From: Anastrepha obliqua | Taxonomy: Eukaryota; Arthropoda; Insecta; Diptera; Tephritidae | Length of the DNA stretch: 64,000 nucleotides | Reading direction: 5' to 3' | NCBI RefSeq assembly: GCF_027943255.1 | Contig: NC_072893.1 | Location: 116,435,784 to 116,499,783, forward strand | In this document: positions 1-10,349 of the stretch, in pieces | Numbering within the stretch: position 1 is the first letter of the stretch | Layout of the letters: the number at the start of each line of letters is the position of its first letter | Notes under the pieces: generated by a model | What the model saw: only the letters and a program-made list of their open reading frames with translations | Databases searched by the model: none | Told to the model about the DNA's origin: nothing | Translations under genes and position numbers: made by a program

Positions 1-860
1 GCTAAATTTATAGTATTTGTATGTAACATAGTATTCCACCATGGTTGGATTGAGTAGGGCCTGTTGAAGAAAAACACGCATTCTGCAATATCAAATACTT
101 CACATATTCTGTAACAATAAAAACAAGTTAAATCACATTAAAAATATTAATATTAAAAAAAAAAAACAAAGATTAGCCGTGTTTAATAACACAAAAATTC
201 TTATTAGAAATTCGTAATATTTTCAAGTATCTAAGCGTTCGTTAACGCCGAAAAATTATCCACTACTCAAAAATTGAGAGGTTATCTATGATTGTGAGAG
301 CGAAGTTGACATGATTGTGATATGATTGTGAGAGCGAAGTTGACAGTTTGATACCAGAGAAACGCTTATTTTATGCTAGAGAAGTTTCTAGCCCACAAAA
401 ATAGTCCGTCACGATAAAATTTGATCTGCAAGCATACGATTGAACTTTTTGTAAACAAACAAATGAAGTTTTTATGGAATTTCATATTTTGTGCGCATCT
501 GTTCGGCTATCTGTCTTGCGCTGGTTTTCAAATGGGGGTTTATAGTTAGAAGCGATAAAGGGGAAAATGTATCAACGAGAAACCTGAGTATATAAAGTAT
601 ATCTGTGGTAATTTTTTTGGGCAACTCAAGAATTTATAAGCCAACCCAGCTGATATATCTTCTTCTACCGGTTTTTGCAAGTGATGGCCAATTTTCCGTA
701 ACTTTTTTGCTTTTTCTTTATTCTCTTGGGAGAGAATTTTCACTTACGCTTTTGATTTTGATTGGTAGATGGTGGTGGCTAATTTTTGGTTTTGGAACAT
801 AACTATCGCGTGTTTTTTTAGCTGCGTGCGATCTATCGACATGAATAACTATTGTTTCAT
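1..860. other. AT-rich intergenic DNA
   Basis: I see no gene here. A 34-bp unit is repeated directly at about 288-321 and 322-345. Positions 684-790 resemble 10925-11030 (shared blocks such as GAGAATTTTCACTTAC), so a dispersed repeat of unknown class lies here. Confidence 0.5.
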
Positions 861-861
861 A

Positions 862-2032
862 GCTGAAAATGGCAAACTGTGTTCACATTTCTGTTCAGTA
901 AGGTTCGGCAAGTCAACATGAATCGAACAATGATTTCGAATCGTGGAAATTTACTTTGAACAAAAAAAAAATCTGTTCTCGCAGTTCATAGAGCTTAGGC
1001 GGCATCATCGGTTCTTATTGCTTTCGAAATGAGAAAGGAGCTGCCGTTACGGTGAATGGCGAGTGCTATCGAGCCATGCTGACTAAATATTTATTTCCAT
1101 AAATTAATCAGCTAAACATCGACGACATTTGGTTCCAACAACAATGGCCCAACTTGCCACACAGCGCGCTTATTAATCGATTTATTGTAATGTTCAAGCC
1201 ACCATTGACCCGATTTACACGAGGAGACATCTGGAAGGGAAACATTTTGTTCGAGGGCGAAGGACGGTCGGGGAAGAGAGAAGGGATTTTGTCTCCCGTA
1301 CTCGGCGACACGCTTTGCTCTTCTTATTCGTATTTCCAATCTTTCCAATTTTTGATAGTTGCTTCATTCGTTTTCTTCTTTTGTGGGAGAAGGTTCTGAG
1401 TTATGTGTTGGTTTTCAAGCAAACGGAAGATAACAACGATGACAAACATCCGAACGCTGCTTGGGTAATGCACGATTATTTTTGCTAGTAAAGTAGGTAT
1501 AATTTAAAATATATTATGGGGCATGTTTATGTTGAATTCTAATTTTCCTCGCATTTCTAGTTACTCAAGTTAATTTTAAGTTAATTATTTACATATGAAG
1601 TATTTTTAATTTAATTTTTTTTATTCAAGTATAAGAATTTATAAATATATTTCAATAAAAAAACAACAAATTATTTATTATTTAACCAGTTTGCATTTTT
1701 CATTCATATATTTAAGAAACTGTTGTCGAACGCTCTCTGCTTTACATGTAAGCGCGTGCTAGAATACATCCGAACCAGACGATGCTAAAGTATTAAATGT
1801 CAAAATGTCGCGGAAACATTTTTGCCCGTGTGAACGCGAATGAAACTTCAAAAGAGAATTTCCAGTGTCTCCCTTCCAGATGTCTCCTCGTGTAAATCGG
1901 GTCATTGACGCCATACGGCCGGTTTTATTGAAAAAAGTAGTCAAAATATTGGACTGATCGAATGGACCATGTAACTCGTAGTAGCCTAGGCAGACATATG
2001 TCAGATATCATATCCAAAAAGTAAATACCATG
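862..2032 (+). mobile_element. Decayed mariner-type transposon, interrupted
   Basis: The plus strand reads broken pieces of a mariner-family transposase. Near 1000-1140 one sees GGIIGSYCF, TVNGECYRAML and DIWFQQ, the region before the second catalytic Asp. At 1955-2015 one sees YWTDRMDHVTRS followed by GRHMSDII, the usual C-terminus. The 5' part (862-1020) is closely similar to 55215-55410, a second truncated copy. Stops, frameshifts and a 695-bp insertion (1208-1902) make it non-functional. The same transposase family recurs at 8193, 16703, 38075 and 53173. Confidence 0.7.
1208..1902. mobile_element. Non-autonomous TIR element inside mariner relic
   Basis: The two ends are perfect inverted repeats of about 33 bp starting ACCCGATTTACACGAGGAGA. 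Both ends are flanked by the pentamer CATTG (1203-1207 and 1903-1907), an apparent 5-bp target duplication. No transposase is seen inside, only AT-rich DNA. The element splits the mariner relic, whose C-terminal coding resumes just after it. Superfamily is unassigned. Confidence 0.65.
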
Positions 2033-2066
2033 AAATTATCTACCAGATTATGATAAAAAAATACAT

Positions 2067-2142
2067 TACCATGGCAGTCGGTTCTACGTTACCGGAATGA
2101 CTCGGGTTTTTTCCGACCAAGGGCCCTGTCTAATGAACCGTA
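2067..2142 (+). mobile_element. 5'-end fragment of the 59-63 kb LINE family
   Basis: The sequence ATGGCAGTCGGTTCTACGTT followed by CCGGAATGACTCGGG and CCGACCAAGGG closely matches the start of the LINE at 59200-59290, including CCCTGTCTA. Only this 5' piece is present. Confidence 0.6.
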
Positions 2143-2149
2143 TAATACA

Positions 2150-3260
2150 AATATTTCTGTTCTGCATTATCGCTTTAAGTTCTCAAGCTTTTAAAAAAAC
2201 TCCCGATATTATTATACGCTCTACTTCGTTACTACCGATGTACTACGTATGTATGTATTTACTTCAAAAACTGTTCAGTGTGATTTTTGTTATTTAAGTA
2301 ACATTTTGTGGCTTTGACATTGACTTGCACAGCTGACCGAAACGTGATAACCGTATAGTGGTATTTGTATAAGTGTATCTACACACACATATGTAGATAT
2401 TTAGGGTTAATTAACATGTTGCGTGGTTGCTTTTGGAAATATTTTTTGTTTATAAACAACCATATATTCCAGTTTCTTAGCTTGTGTTGTTATACCTAAA
2501 TATGCTACTACTACATTAAAAAATGTTTGTTTAGTAAATAAACAATAAACTGTTGCATACATACACAAGTGTTGAATGATTTTACACGTGTATAGTGTAC
2601 AATAGATTGTCAATAATGAAATGAAATTGAATAACTAAGTCAGGTTCATTATAAATTTGCTGCATTAAAATATGTTGTCAAATTGTAATAGAATTTAAAT
2701 TTTAATTACCTACTATATATAAATATTTTGATCTTAAAAATAAGTTAAATTTGTTTATATTTCTGCATAATTTATAGGCTCATACATAAGTGCACTTGTA
2801 TTTTAAGTTTATTTTACTATCACATTTATCAACTATCTTATATTAAAACCAGTTTTCAATGATTGCGCTAAATAGCGTTGGTGCGATTCTTTAAATTAAA
2901 TTCAATAAAATGCACCAACGTAAGTGTGCATACAAAGGGTGTTTAAATATGATTAAGAGCATACCTATTGTACAGATCCATAAGTAAAAAATACTTTCAG
3001 CTGGTCGCCTAAAAATGCTCATAGCTATTATAAGATCACCTGAGTATGTAACATGGTTGCATAAAAAAATGATTAAATTTCATAGAAAATCGTATTAAAA
3101 AGTCCTAAAAATGTCGTACAATTTTAGATATTTCTTAAAAATTATTAATATTATTTATTAACAAATTAACTACATTCATATTGAATGAGGAAGGAGCTCT
3201 TGCGCAGTGTGCGCAGACTGGATGTGTCTCCCCGGTCAGAACAAGGATGATAGATACCAG
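2150..3260. other. AT-rich intergenic DNA, nothing recognised
   Basis: Very AT-rich with short open frames only. No domain, RNA gene or terminal repeats were recognised. Confidence 0.4.
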
Positions 3261-3264
3261 GTTT

Positions 3265-3430
3265 GCTGTTGTTGTTGTTGTAACAGTAACTTTGCCCTGT
3301 CAGTGTAGTGTAATCACCAGTCGTCTTCGTCTAGCTCATCTAACGGTATACCCAGGAAACTAGCTGTTTCGACAGGTTAGGTCAAGAGGAAGAGGGGTGT
3401 TAGATGAGTGGCTTTGACTAGCTCTGTCTA
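3265..3430 (-). mobile_element. 5'-truncated 3' end of LINE, antisense
   Basis: Read on the minus strand this is the 3' end of the LINE seen complete at 59195-63140: CTGTCGAAACAGCTAGTTTC, then GATGAGCTAGACGAAGACGA, then CACTGACAGGG and a CAACAA tail. It is typical of 5'-truncated retrotransposition. Confidence 0.7.
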
Positions 3431-3445
3431 GTGTACCAGTTTTCT

Positions 3446-3579
3446 TGTTGTTGTTGTTGTTGTTGTAGCAGCATAAACATTCCTCATACTTACGTACGGG
3501 GAATGCTGCTGGAGTGGCAATCCTTGGCCGGATATGAATCCGGGTCGTTTCGGTAACGTAGAACCGACTGCCGTGGAAA
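3446..3579 (-). mobile_element. Short hairpin retro-element (SINE-like), copy 1
   Basis: On the plus strand the copy starts with a (TTG)n run, then GTAGCAGCATAAACATTCC, a loop, GGGGAATGCTGCTGGAG, then CCTTGGCCGGAT and GTAACGTAGAACCGACTG. The CATTCC/GGGGAATG arms form a hairpin. The sense strand is therefore minus: LINE-like 5' part, hairpin, (CAA)n tail. Confidence 0.7.
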
Positions 3580-4240
3580 CCAGGTTTGCTCGTTAGGTGT
3601 GGTGCAAAAAAATTTTTTGAGGGGAACTTTACATTCTACGTCATTCGTTTTGTGTTTCACAAAATTTAGATTTAGCTTAGGGAAACACAAAACGAATGAC
3701 GCCGGCATATCTGTCAAATTCGCTCAGAGCCGAATAACGGTCTGCTAGGTAGTACACCTCTAAATATCTTTTCACCATGGGTGAGGACGTGCTCTTGAGT
3801 GTTAATACATAGTGTGGCCAAGTCGTAGACGGGAGAAAAGTTTTATTTGTGTTTTCTATACACCGGTGGGTTATTGTGGGGATATATGCTCTCGGTTTAC
3901 AGTTTATTTTACATAGCAACCCAGCCAATAAGCTAAAGCAAAAAGACCAAGAACTCACGCCATCACACACCTAGGTGCATATCAAACTCGCACCTCAGTG
4001 CCTGTCAAAAAAATAGGAAGAAGGAGAGTGTTCTTACTTATTATTTTGTACAATGGAAATATCACCGTGATCATGGAATATATGGAATTCTGGAATATAT
4101 TCAGAAAACTCAAAATGGCGCTGTGTGTCGGTGCGTTATCATGGTGCAGAATCCACAATTTTTTTCCCACAAATCCTTTTTTTGGCGAACTGCTTCACGT
4201 AAACGTCTCATAACGCCCAAATAATAGTTCTTATCAACTG

Positions 4241-4355
4241 TGTTGTTGTTGCAGCAAAAACATTCCTCATACATGAACGGGGAGTGCTGCTGGAGTAATA
4301 GTCCTTGGCCGGATATATAGTAAATCCGGGTTGTTCTTGTTACGTAGAATCTGTC
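4241..4355 (-). mobile_element. Short hairpin retro-element, copy 2
   Basis: TTGTTGTTGCAGCA, ATTCCTC loop GGGGAGTGCTGCTGG, CCTTGGCCGGATATATAG and TACGTAGAA in the family order. Inserted in the mariner relic. Confidence 0.65.
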
Positions 4356-4445
4356 TGACTTTCTGGTAAAAATTCGTGGTGTACAATGCCATTGTAATCC
4401 ATAAAAATCGTGAGCGTCACTTTCGTTTTTGACTGAAAAGTGATT

Positions 4446-4570
4446 TGTTGTTGTTGTAGCAGCATACATATCCCCCATACATATACGGAGAATGCTGCTG
4501 ATGTGACAGTCCTTGGCCGGATATATAGTAAATCCGTGTCGTTCCGGTTACCTGGAACCGAGTGTTGTGG
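4446..4570 (-). mobile_element. Short hairpin retro-element, copy 3
   Basis: TTGTTGTTGTAGCAGCATAC, a CATATCCCCC/GGAGAATGCTGCTG hairpin, CCTTGGCCGGATATATAG and TTCCGGTTACCTGGAACCGA. Inserted in the same mariner relic as copy 2. Confidence 0.65.
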
Positions 4571-4744
4571 GGACGATCGAAGTACTTTCTTTGGTATTGA
4601 TTTAATCGGAGCTCTTCATTCACTCGCCTGATCTCTGGATTGCCTGTCGTATTCATAAATCCACGTCTCGTCTCCAGTAATGATGCGTTTGTTGATTGTT
4701 GGGTCGGACTCAACCTTGAAAATCATGTCTTTGTCGACAACAAA

Positions 4745-5377
4745 TGTAACGATATTTCCAAAAGAGCTTGTGAATCATCAACGCCAATCAATACATTTTT
4801 CAAAATAAATTGAAATAATTAGCCTATTAATGTTGAACTGCCTAACAAAACTCTCCGGAAAATAAGCAAAAACTGTCAAATCGGCTGTCTCAGCCAATTT
4901 AAAGTTGTGCATCTCTAAAAAACAACCTATGTAATCTGTAATATTTTATATATTTGTGTATAGCAATCGCTATTATGATTGCTGATCGCTGGTGTCATAA
5001 AAATATAATGCAGTGATGTGTTTGGTTTCCTAGGTCAAATACATTTCGGACCATCTGCGTATTTTGTCAAATATTCATATGTACTATTATGTATGTATGT
5101 ATGTATGCATGCCTGGATGCTCATACATTTTTATTTATATATGTAAGTGTATAAATGCATATTTGGGTTTTTGAACGCGCGCCTGTCGTTTGGCACGCCA
5201 TATTTTGATAATTAAAATGTTAATTGCGCGTATTTATTGCGGTCTCATATATACATAGTACGTATATATACATACATATGTATGCATGTACTCTCTCGTA
5301 TCTTAACAATTACAAAAGTAATTAAGTCTTTTGTCGTTAAAAGTTTACCCGCAAATTTTAAAAGGTGAAGTAATATA
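4745..5377. other. AT-rich intergenic DNA with (GTAT)n microsatellite
   Basis: No gene seen. A TATG/TGTA tetranucleotide run lies at about 5088-5112 and a related one near 5270-5290. Confidence 0.4.
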
Positions 5378-7001
5378 CAGTCACTCACATTCAAAGTCGG
5401 GCAGATGCATACGAAAACTTCTAGTCATAATATCTATGTTTTGATGAAAGAAAACACTTTCTACCTTCTTCTGTTTTTTTACAAAAAGTGTTTTATTTAA
5501 AAGCAACAAAAAATATATGTATATTCCAAAGTCTCTTATAAAATACACACGAAGGCTTAACTTAAATAAGGTCACTTTTCAGTCTCACATTCAAAGTCGG
5601 GCACGACATAAAAAATCGAAAAAATTTGTACACAACGCAAAATTAATACTTCATTGCTCCACCTTTTTGCTTTTCAACAGTTTCCACTAACTTTTTGCAA
5701 ACATCAGGTCTTATTTTATTCCATTCTTCCTGCAGAGCAATTTTCAAGAGTTGAATTGATGTACACTGCCTTTCCTGCATCCGGCGACCTAATTCACCCC
5801 ACAAATGCTCAATGGCATTGAGATCGGGACTTTGTGCAGGGGTTTTTATTACCTTTGGACAGTTATATAACAACCAGCTCTTGACGTCATATGCGGAATG
5901 TTTGGGATCGTTGTCCTGGTAGAATTGAAAACTACTTTCGATGCCTAGTTTTCTCACGCTTTCTTTCAAATTTTGTTTAAAAATTGTTAAATAAACGTGT
6001 TTATTCATTATTCCATCAATGAAATGCAATTTTCCAACTCCTGACGCCGCCATGCATCCCCAAACCATTACAGATCCACCACAGTGTTTAACCGTTTTTC
6101 TTAAATTCTTGCCTTCCAGCTCCTTGTTTGGTTCGCGCCACACTTTACCCCTTCCATCACATCCAAATAAATTAAATTTACTTTCGTCAGTAAATAATAC
6201 CTAAAGAATAAATATTAAAACCATGAAATTGTTATTTTTTCCCCCACTTACAGTGCTTCAAAAATCGAAATCCTTAGCCATATATTGGCGAGCAAAAACA
6301 AGACGGTCATTCTGGTTTTTCTTGCTTATTAGGGGCTTCTTCCGCGCAACTCGGCCGTGAAAATCATTTTTTCGAAGAAGTCTTCTTATTGTTTCGGGAT
6401 TTACCTCCACCCCAGAAGCTTCTTTAACCATCGCAGTTAATTTTGGAGCAAAAATGAATGGATTTTTCTTCACTTCCCTTAACACCATGCTCTCATCTTT
6501 GGAGGAAAGCTTCTTTGGACGGGTTCCACGATGCTTATTTGCAATGAAATCATTTTTATTGTATCTAGCAATAATATCGTGCACTGTTGACTTGCTTTAA
6601 GTGCAGTTGAATTACTATTTTGCGTTCCTCCAATGTAGACTGTTTAACATTACGCGGCATTTTGCAAAATACTTTTATAAACTCACCCAATGATTGACAA
6701 GGCAAGAATGAACAATAACTTTTCATACAAATATAGAAAATTTAGAAATAACGGTATGCATATTTGCAAAATATGGTTTGCCCGACTTTAAATGTGAGGC
6801 AGAGAAGTGGCCTTTTTCAGTTTTTTATACATTAACATTTTATAAAGCAACTTGGAATATATTTTTTTTTTGTTGTTTTTAAATAAAACACTTTTTGTGA
6901 AAAAACAGAAAAAGGTAGAAAGTGTTTTCTTTCATCAAAACATAGATATTATGACTAGAAGTTTTCGTATGCATCTGCCCGACTTTGAATGTGAGTGATT
7001 G
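5378..7001 (-). mobile_element. Tc1-like transposon with long inverted repeats
   Basis: The ends are long inverted repeats of about 200 bp beginning CAGTCACTCACATTCAAAGT. The terminal motif (TCACATTCAAAGTCGGGCA) occurs again about 200 bp inside each end (5583-5603 and near 6778-6800), giving an IR/DR layout as in some Tc1-like elements. TA dinucleotides flank it (5376-5377 and 7002-7003), the Tc1/mariner target duplication. The interior holds one DD34E transposase on the minus strand. Length of 1624 bp is typical of the superfamily. Confidence 0.85.
5643..6660 (-). pseudogene. Tc1-like DD34E transposase, broken
   Basis: This would encode the cut-and-paste transposase of the surrounding element. 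From the ATG at 6660 the protein starts MPRNVKQSTLEERKIVIQL, but the frame is lost near 6600. It resumes as VHDIIARYNKND (helix-turn-helix region) and ends at TGA about 6258, where a Trp codon (TGG) is expected. The second part has the first Asp in VLFTDESKF, the second Asp in YQDNDPKH and the Glu in SPDLNAIEHLWGEL; I count 34 residues between the last two, so DD34E. Between 6250 and 6197 a GTAAGT...TTTAG stretch behaves like a small intron in phase with both halves. The frameshift and nonsense codon mean this copy is inactive. Confidence 0.8.
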
Positions 7002-7202
7002 TATGTGTGTGTACATATAGGTACATACATGCAGGTACACATGCAAAATTAATATAAATAAATAAATAAAAGAATTTACGGAATAACATTACTACTCACT
7101 TTACATTTCCGATAAACACATTTTTTTTTTTTTAACTTGTAAAACTCTCGAGTGGATATAAATATTTATGTAAAGATGAAATTAGAGCGAATATACTCGT
7201 AA

Positions 7203-7267
7203 CAGTTGTTGTTATAACAGCGCAAAACATTTGCCGTACATTTTTGGGGAATGCTGCTGGAGTGGTG
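7203..7267 (-). mobile_element. Fragment of short hairpin retro-element
   Basis: GTTGTTGTTATAACAGC, CATTTGCCGTACATTTTTGG and GGAATGCTGCTGGAGTG match the tail and hairpin of the family. The rest is missing; the Harbinger-like element begins immediately after it. Confidence 0.5.
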
Positions 7268-7270
7268 TAA

Positions 7271-8183
7271 AGCCGTGTGTCCACTACCAAGTTTTCTTGC
7301 GGAAGTTGCTTCCAGAAGTCACGGCTCACAGAAGTTACTTGCAGCAATTATGTGGAAACACGAGTTTGTTGCTTGCTGGAAGTAACTTGAATGACTTGCT
7401 GTCAACTACAAGTGTTTTGAAGACTTGCAGAAGTAGTCGGGTATACGTTAGTAAACGGGTTGTGGTATTCTCTTCTGTTTTGAGTTTTGTTTTGTGTTTT
7501 TTTTTGAGTTCTTTTCAAAATTTATAAAAATGGACAAAAATAAATTCGTTTGGAGTAGTGAAAAACCTCATTTGTTAATTGAAAAACAAGAAAGTTCTCC
7601 TGAATTATGGGACACGTACTCAAAAGAGTAGCAATAGCCAATGACATAGACGCACCCGAATAAGAGGTCAAAAGGAAATTGCACAACCTCCGAACGCAGT
7701 TTGGTCAAGAAGTAAACAAAGAAAAGAAAAAAAAGTGGCCAAGGGGTTGATGATATATATGTTAGCAAGTGGGAGTTTTATAATGACATGAAATACATGA
7801 CGTCATCTCATGTTCTTCAAGTAACGTATTTTGGAAACTTAAATCTACGCGCCGCAGGACCCAATTTTTCACCCAACACTTCTTTTTGTTTTTTTTTTTT
7901 TTAATTTGTTTCTTTTTAATTAAATATGCTGCGATGGCAGCTGCCAATCTTATTTTACCACAAGACATTTTTACACTGATATTCGTAAAAAAAGCAAACT
8001 ACTTCAAGCTGTACTCATATTGTGTGGAAACACGTCTGCAATTTCTTACAGCAAGTTTGTCGGGATAACTTCTACAAACTACTTCTGGAAGCAGACTTCC
8101 GCAAGTTTTGGTTTGAATGGAAACACTTCAGCAAATATTTGCAGAAGTTCTTCCGCAAGTAACTTGCTAGTGGACACACGGCT
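7271..8183 (+). mobile_element. PIF/Harbinger-like element, non-autonomous
   Basis: The ends are inverted repeats starting AGCCGTGTGTCCACTA (7271 on plus; 8183 on minus), followed by imperfect copies of CAAGTTACTTGCGGAAG. TAA flanks both sides (7268-7270 and 8184-8186), matching the TWA 3-bp target duplication of PIF/Harbinger. Subterminal regions are rich in short CTTGC/GCAAG and TGTGGAAACAC motifs on both sides, likely transposase or accessory-protein binding sites. No DDE transposase is present; the interior carries a decayed MADF-like gene. Superfamily assignment rests on TSD and accessory-gene type, so it is likely rather than proven. Confidence 0.7.
7530..7860 (+). pseudogene. Decayed MADF (Myb/SANT-like) gene
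   Basis: From the ATG at 7530 the frame reads FVWSSEKPHLLIEKQESSPE, then LWDTYSKE. After stops and a frame change it gives DIDAPE, VKRKLHNLRTQFGQEVNKE, KKKKW, then KWEFYNDMKYM. This is the order of a MADF domain (DNA-binding, related to Myb/SANT): an initial W, central R-x-LR and a final W-x-FY-D-M-x-F/Y. PIF/Harbinger elements typically encode such a protein beside the transposase. In-frame stops appear soon after 7625, so it is not functional as written. Confidence 0.65.
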
Positions 8184-8192
8184 TAAATACTA

Positions 8193-8716
8193 TAGGGTTA
8201 TTCAATAAGTGCGCTTCAACTTTTTTCCGATAGGGAGGGCGAACGACGCAATATTTTTTATTTTTCGCTTGTCATTTGTAAACTTCATTAGTATACATTT
8301 CATCAAGGAACGCTACACACTTGAGCAATGATTGCAAATCGTGCAAATTTTTTTATGAAAATAATCGTTCTGTTGCTGCTACTTTAAGAGCATTAACAAG
8401 CCGTCCCGTTTTGGGGTTATGTGAAGTCATTGGTCTACAGTAACAAGCCGGCGACGATTTGTGAGCCCAGAGCCAATATTGAACGCGAAATTGCTGGAAT
8501 TTCGGCCGATTTATGCAAAAGAGTGGTCGAAAATTGGGTTCAACGATTGGACTTCGTAAAACGTGCACGCGGTGGTCATGCAAAAGAAATCGAATTTCAT
8601 ACTTAAATGTATATGTTCAAACTCGATAATAAAAAAAAAGTTAGTTAAAAAAGTCAAACCGTTTGTGTTTAATCAAAAAAGTTCAAAAGTTGAAGCGCTC
8701 TTACTGAAAAACCCTA
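8193..8716 (+). mobile_element. Internally deleted mariner-type element
   Basis: The ends are inverted repeats: TAGGGTTATTCAATAAGTGC at the left and the complement of GCGCTCTTACTGAAAAACCCTA at the right (8193 and 8716), flanked by TA (8191-8192, 8717-8718). The interior reads a transposase N-terminus (ERYTLEQ, FYENNRSVAATLRAL, near 8305-8395) joined directly to its C-terminus (GYVKSLVYSNKPATICEP to RARGGHAKEIEFHT, 8412-8606). The catalytic core between them is deleted, a common route to a MITE. Confidence 0.75.
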
Positions 8717-8719
8717 TAT

Positions 8720-9990
8720 ATAGATACTGGAAGTTAAAGCTTAAGAGGTCGCCGAAAATTTTTAGAAATCGTGAGATTTATCAAATAGTGAAATTTTTTT
8801 ATGTAATTTTTGAATTTTTTGTGATGGTTTAAGGAAAACTTGAATGACAGATTTAGACTCCTAATTGAACATTGGAAATTTGTTCGTGCAGGTTTTGCGA
8901 TTCATTTCCGACTGAATTTTAATGTAATGATACTTTTTTTTTTGTAATTGTTTTTATATAAAATAAAGAATTTTATATACAGAAACAGTTGTCTGTAGTA
9001 TAAGGTAATGCATTTTTTAATTTACTGCCCCAGTAGAGGTTGGGTTTGTAGCTGCTACCTAACTTTTCTCAAATCAGTGTTTCATTAAGTGCAGCCATCG
9101 AGTTAGTCTCGTCATGGTCGTCATCTGCTACAATTAACCAAACTCAATCTTCTCATTTATGATCGGTCGTTAGTGCTCACCAATTACCGTCTACTAAGAC
9201 GTTGATTGTCTCTCGGCTTATGACATTTAATGTTTGTCAATAGTTCGTCGCAAGGCGAATTTCTTACAGCTGATGGCATCCGCCCAGCTGATTTTTTCGC
9301 CGTGGACATGAATAACGTCAAAATTATTTGTTCTGTTTACTATAAATCTGTTTATTTACTTTGCTGATTCAAATATTATCTAAAATGAAATAATACAAAA
9401 CCACATGGTGTATTGGACTTGAAAAACGTTAAGCGTGATAAAGAATCCGTTTTTGGCGTTCATCGAGGGGAACCGAAATGGCAATTTGGTGTGATGCTGA
9501 TTTTGGGGTGATGGAATTCAAAAACCAAAAACAAAATACACGTACGCTTTTACTTATATGAGGATGCCGTCTCCTGTAATAAATTCGGTTTGGTTCGTCG
9601 GGTGTGGACTGTTGTGAACTTCGTATTTGAGCGTGAAGAGATTTTGATATTTCAGTAACAACATAAAACAATCCTCATAAGTTATTGGAAAATGCTGAAG
9701 GGAAAATGCTTGGCCGGATAAGAAATTTTCTTATTTCTTGCGATACTTAAAGCATGTGCTGATGGAGATGTTGTCTGAGTGACACAGCCCAGAACCAATT
9801 AGCACAAAGATGCCATTTTGATGCATCACTTGTAGAACCACTACTTTTTATTAGACGAACCATCTGGATTTGACTATGAATCTGACACTGGCTTTTTTCT
9901 TTTCTGCAATTTCTTTCAAGTTAACGATCGAGGATTCCCCCAGCATTCTTGTCGTAGAGAACCCCGACTTGGGCAAGCAAGGTTATGGGT
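8720..9990. other. Intergenic DNA with a degenerate hairpin-element fragment
   Basis: No gene recognised. Positions about 9655-9725 contain AACAACATAAAACAATCCTC, GGAAAATGCTGAAGGG and GCTTGGCCGGATAAG, a degraded copy of the short hairpin family. Confidence 0.4.
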
Positions 9991-9998
9991 GACTTTAA

Positions 9999-10345
9999 GG
10001 GGTTATTTACAGTTTGAAGGGCGAAAAAATCAAATTTTCCAGAATTTTTTCTGAGAAAACTTAAATTTATTAATCTAAAAATTTGTCCACATATTATGTT
10101 ATCTTTTAACTGTATTTTAAGACTTAGTAATAGTAAAAATATTTATTAGGAAAGGAACTACAGCTGTCCTCCGGGAGCTCCTCTCAAAAAAGACGTTTTT
10201 CGGTGACCACTATATCTCTGAACTGGATCCTCTGAAATTAAGAAAACCAAGCAGATTTCGTTAAAGTAATGTTAAATCTAGTAATTAACCGAATGAATAA
10301 GCAAAATAAATTTTTTTGACAAAATGGGGGTTGCTCAAAAAACAA
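9999..10345. mobile_element. Relic of the TTAA-flanked element family
   Basis: TTAA at 9995-9998 is followed by GGGGTTATTTACAG, like the terminus GGGGTTACATGGG of the complete copy at 20664-21366. Interior motifs are shared too (GGTGACC, TATATCTCTGAA, GGATCCTCTGAAATTAAGAA). No matching right end was found, so it is truncated or decayed. Confidence 0.5.
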
Positions 10346-10349
10346 AAAT

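Larger units (their letters stand above)
3985..4740 (-). mobile_element. Mariner relic split by two retro-element copies
   Basis: On the minus strand, fragments of one transposase appear in order. First comes RIITGDETWIYEYD-like coding (about 4740-4620). Next is HFSVKNESDAHDFYGLQWHC (about 4440-4375). Last are YYLGVMRRLREAVRQK and LWILHHDNAPTHSA (about 4230-4100), with the second catalytic Asp in HHDNAP. The pieces are separated by copies of the short hairpin element at 4241-4355 and 4446-4570. Same family as 55851-56936. It is dead. Confidence 0.75.
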
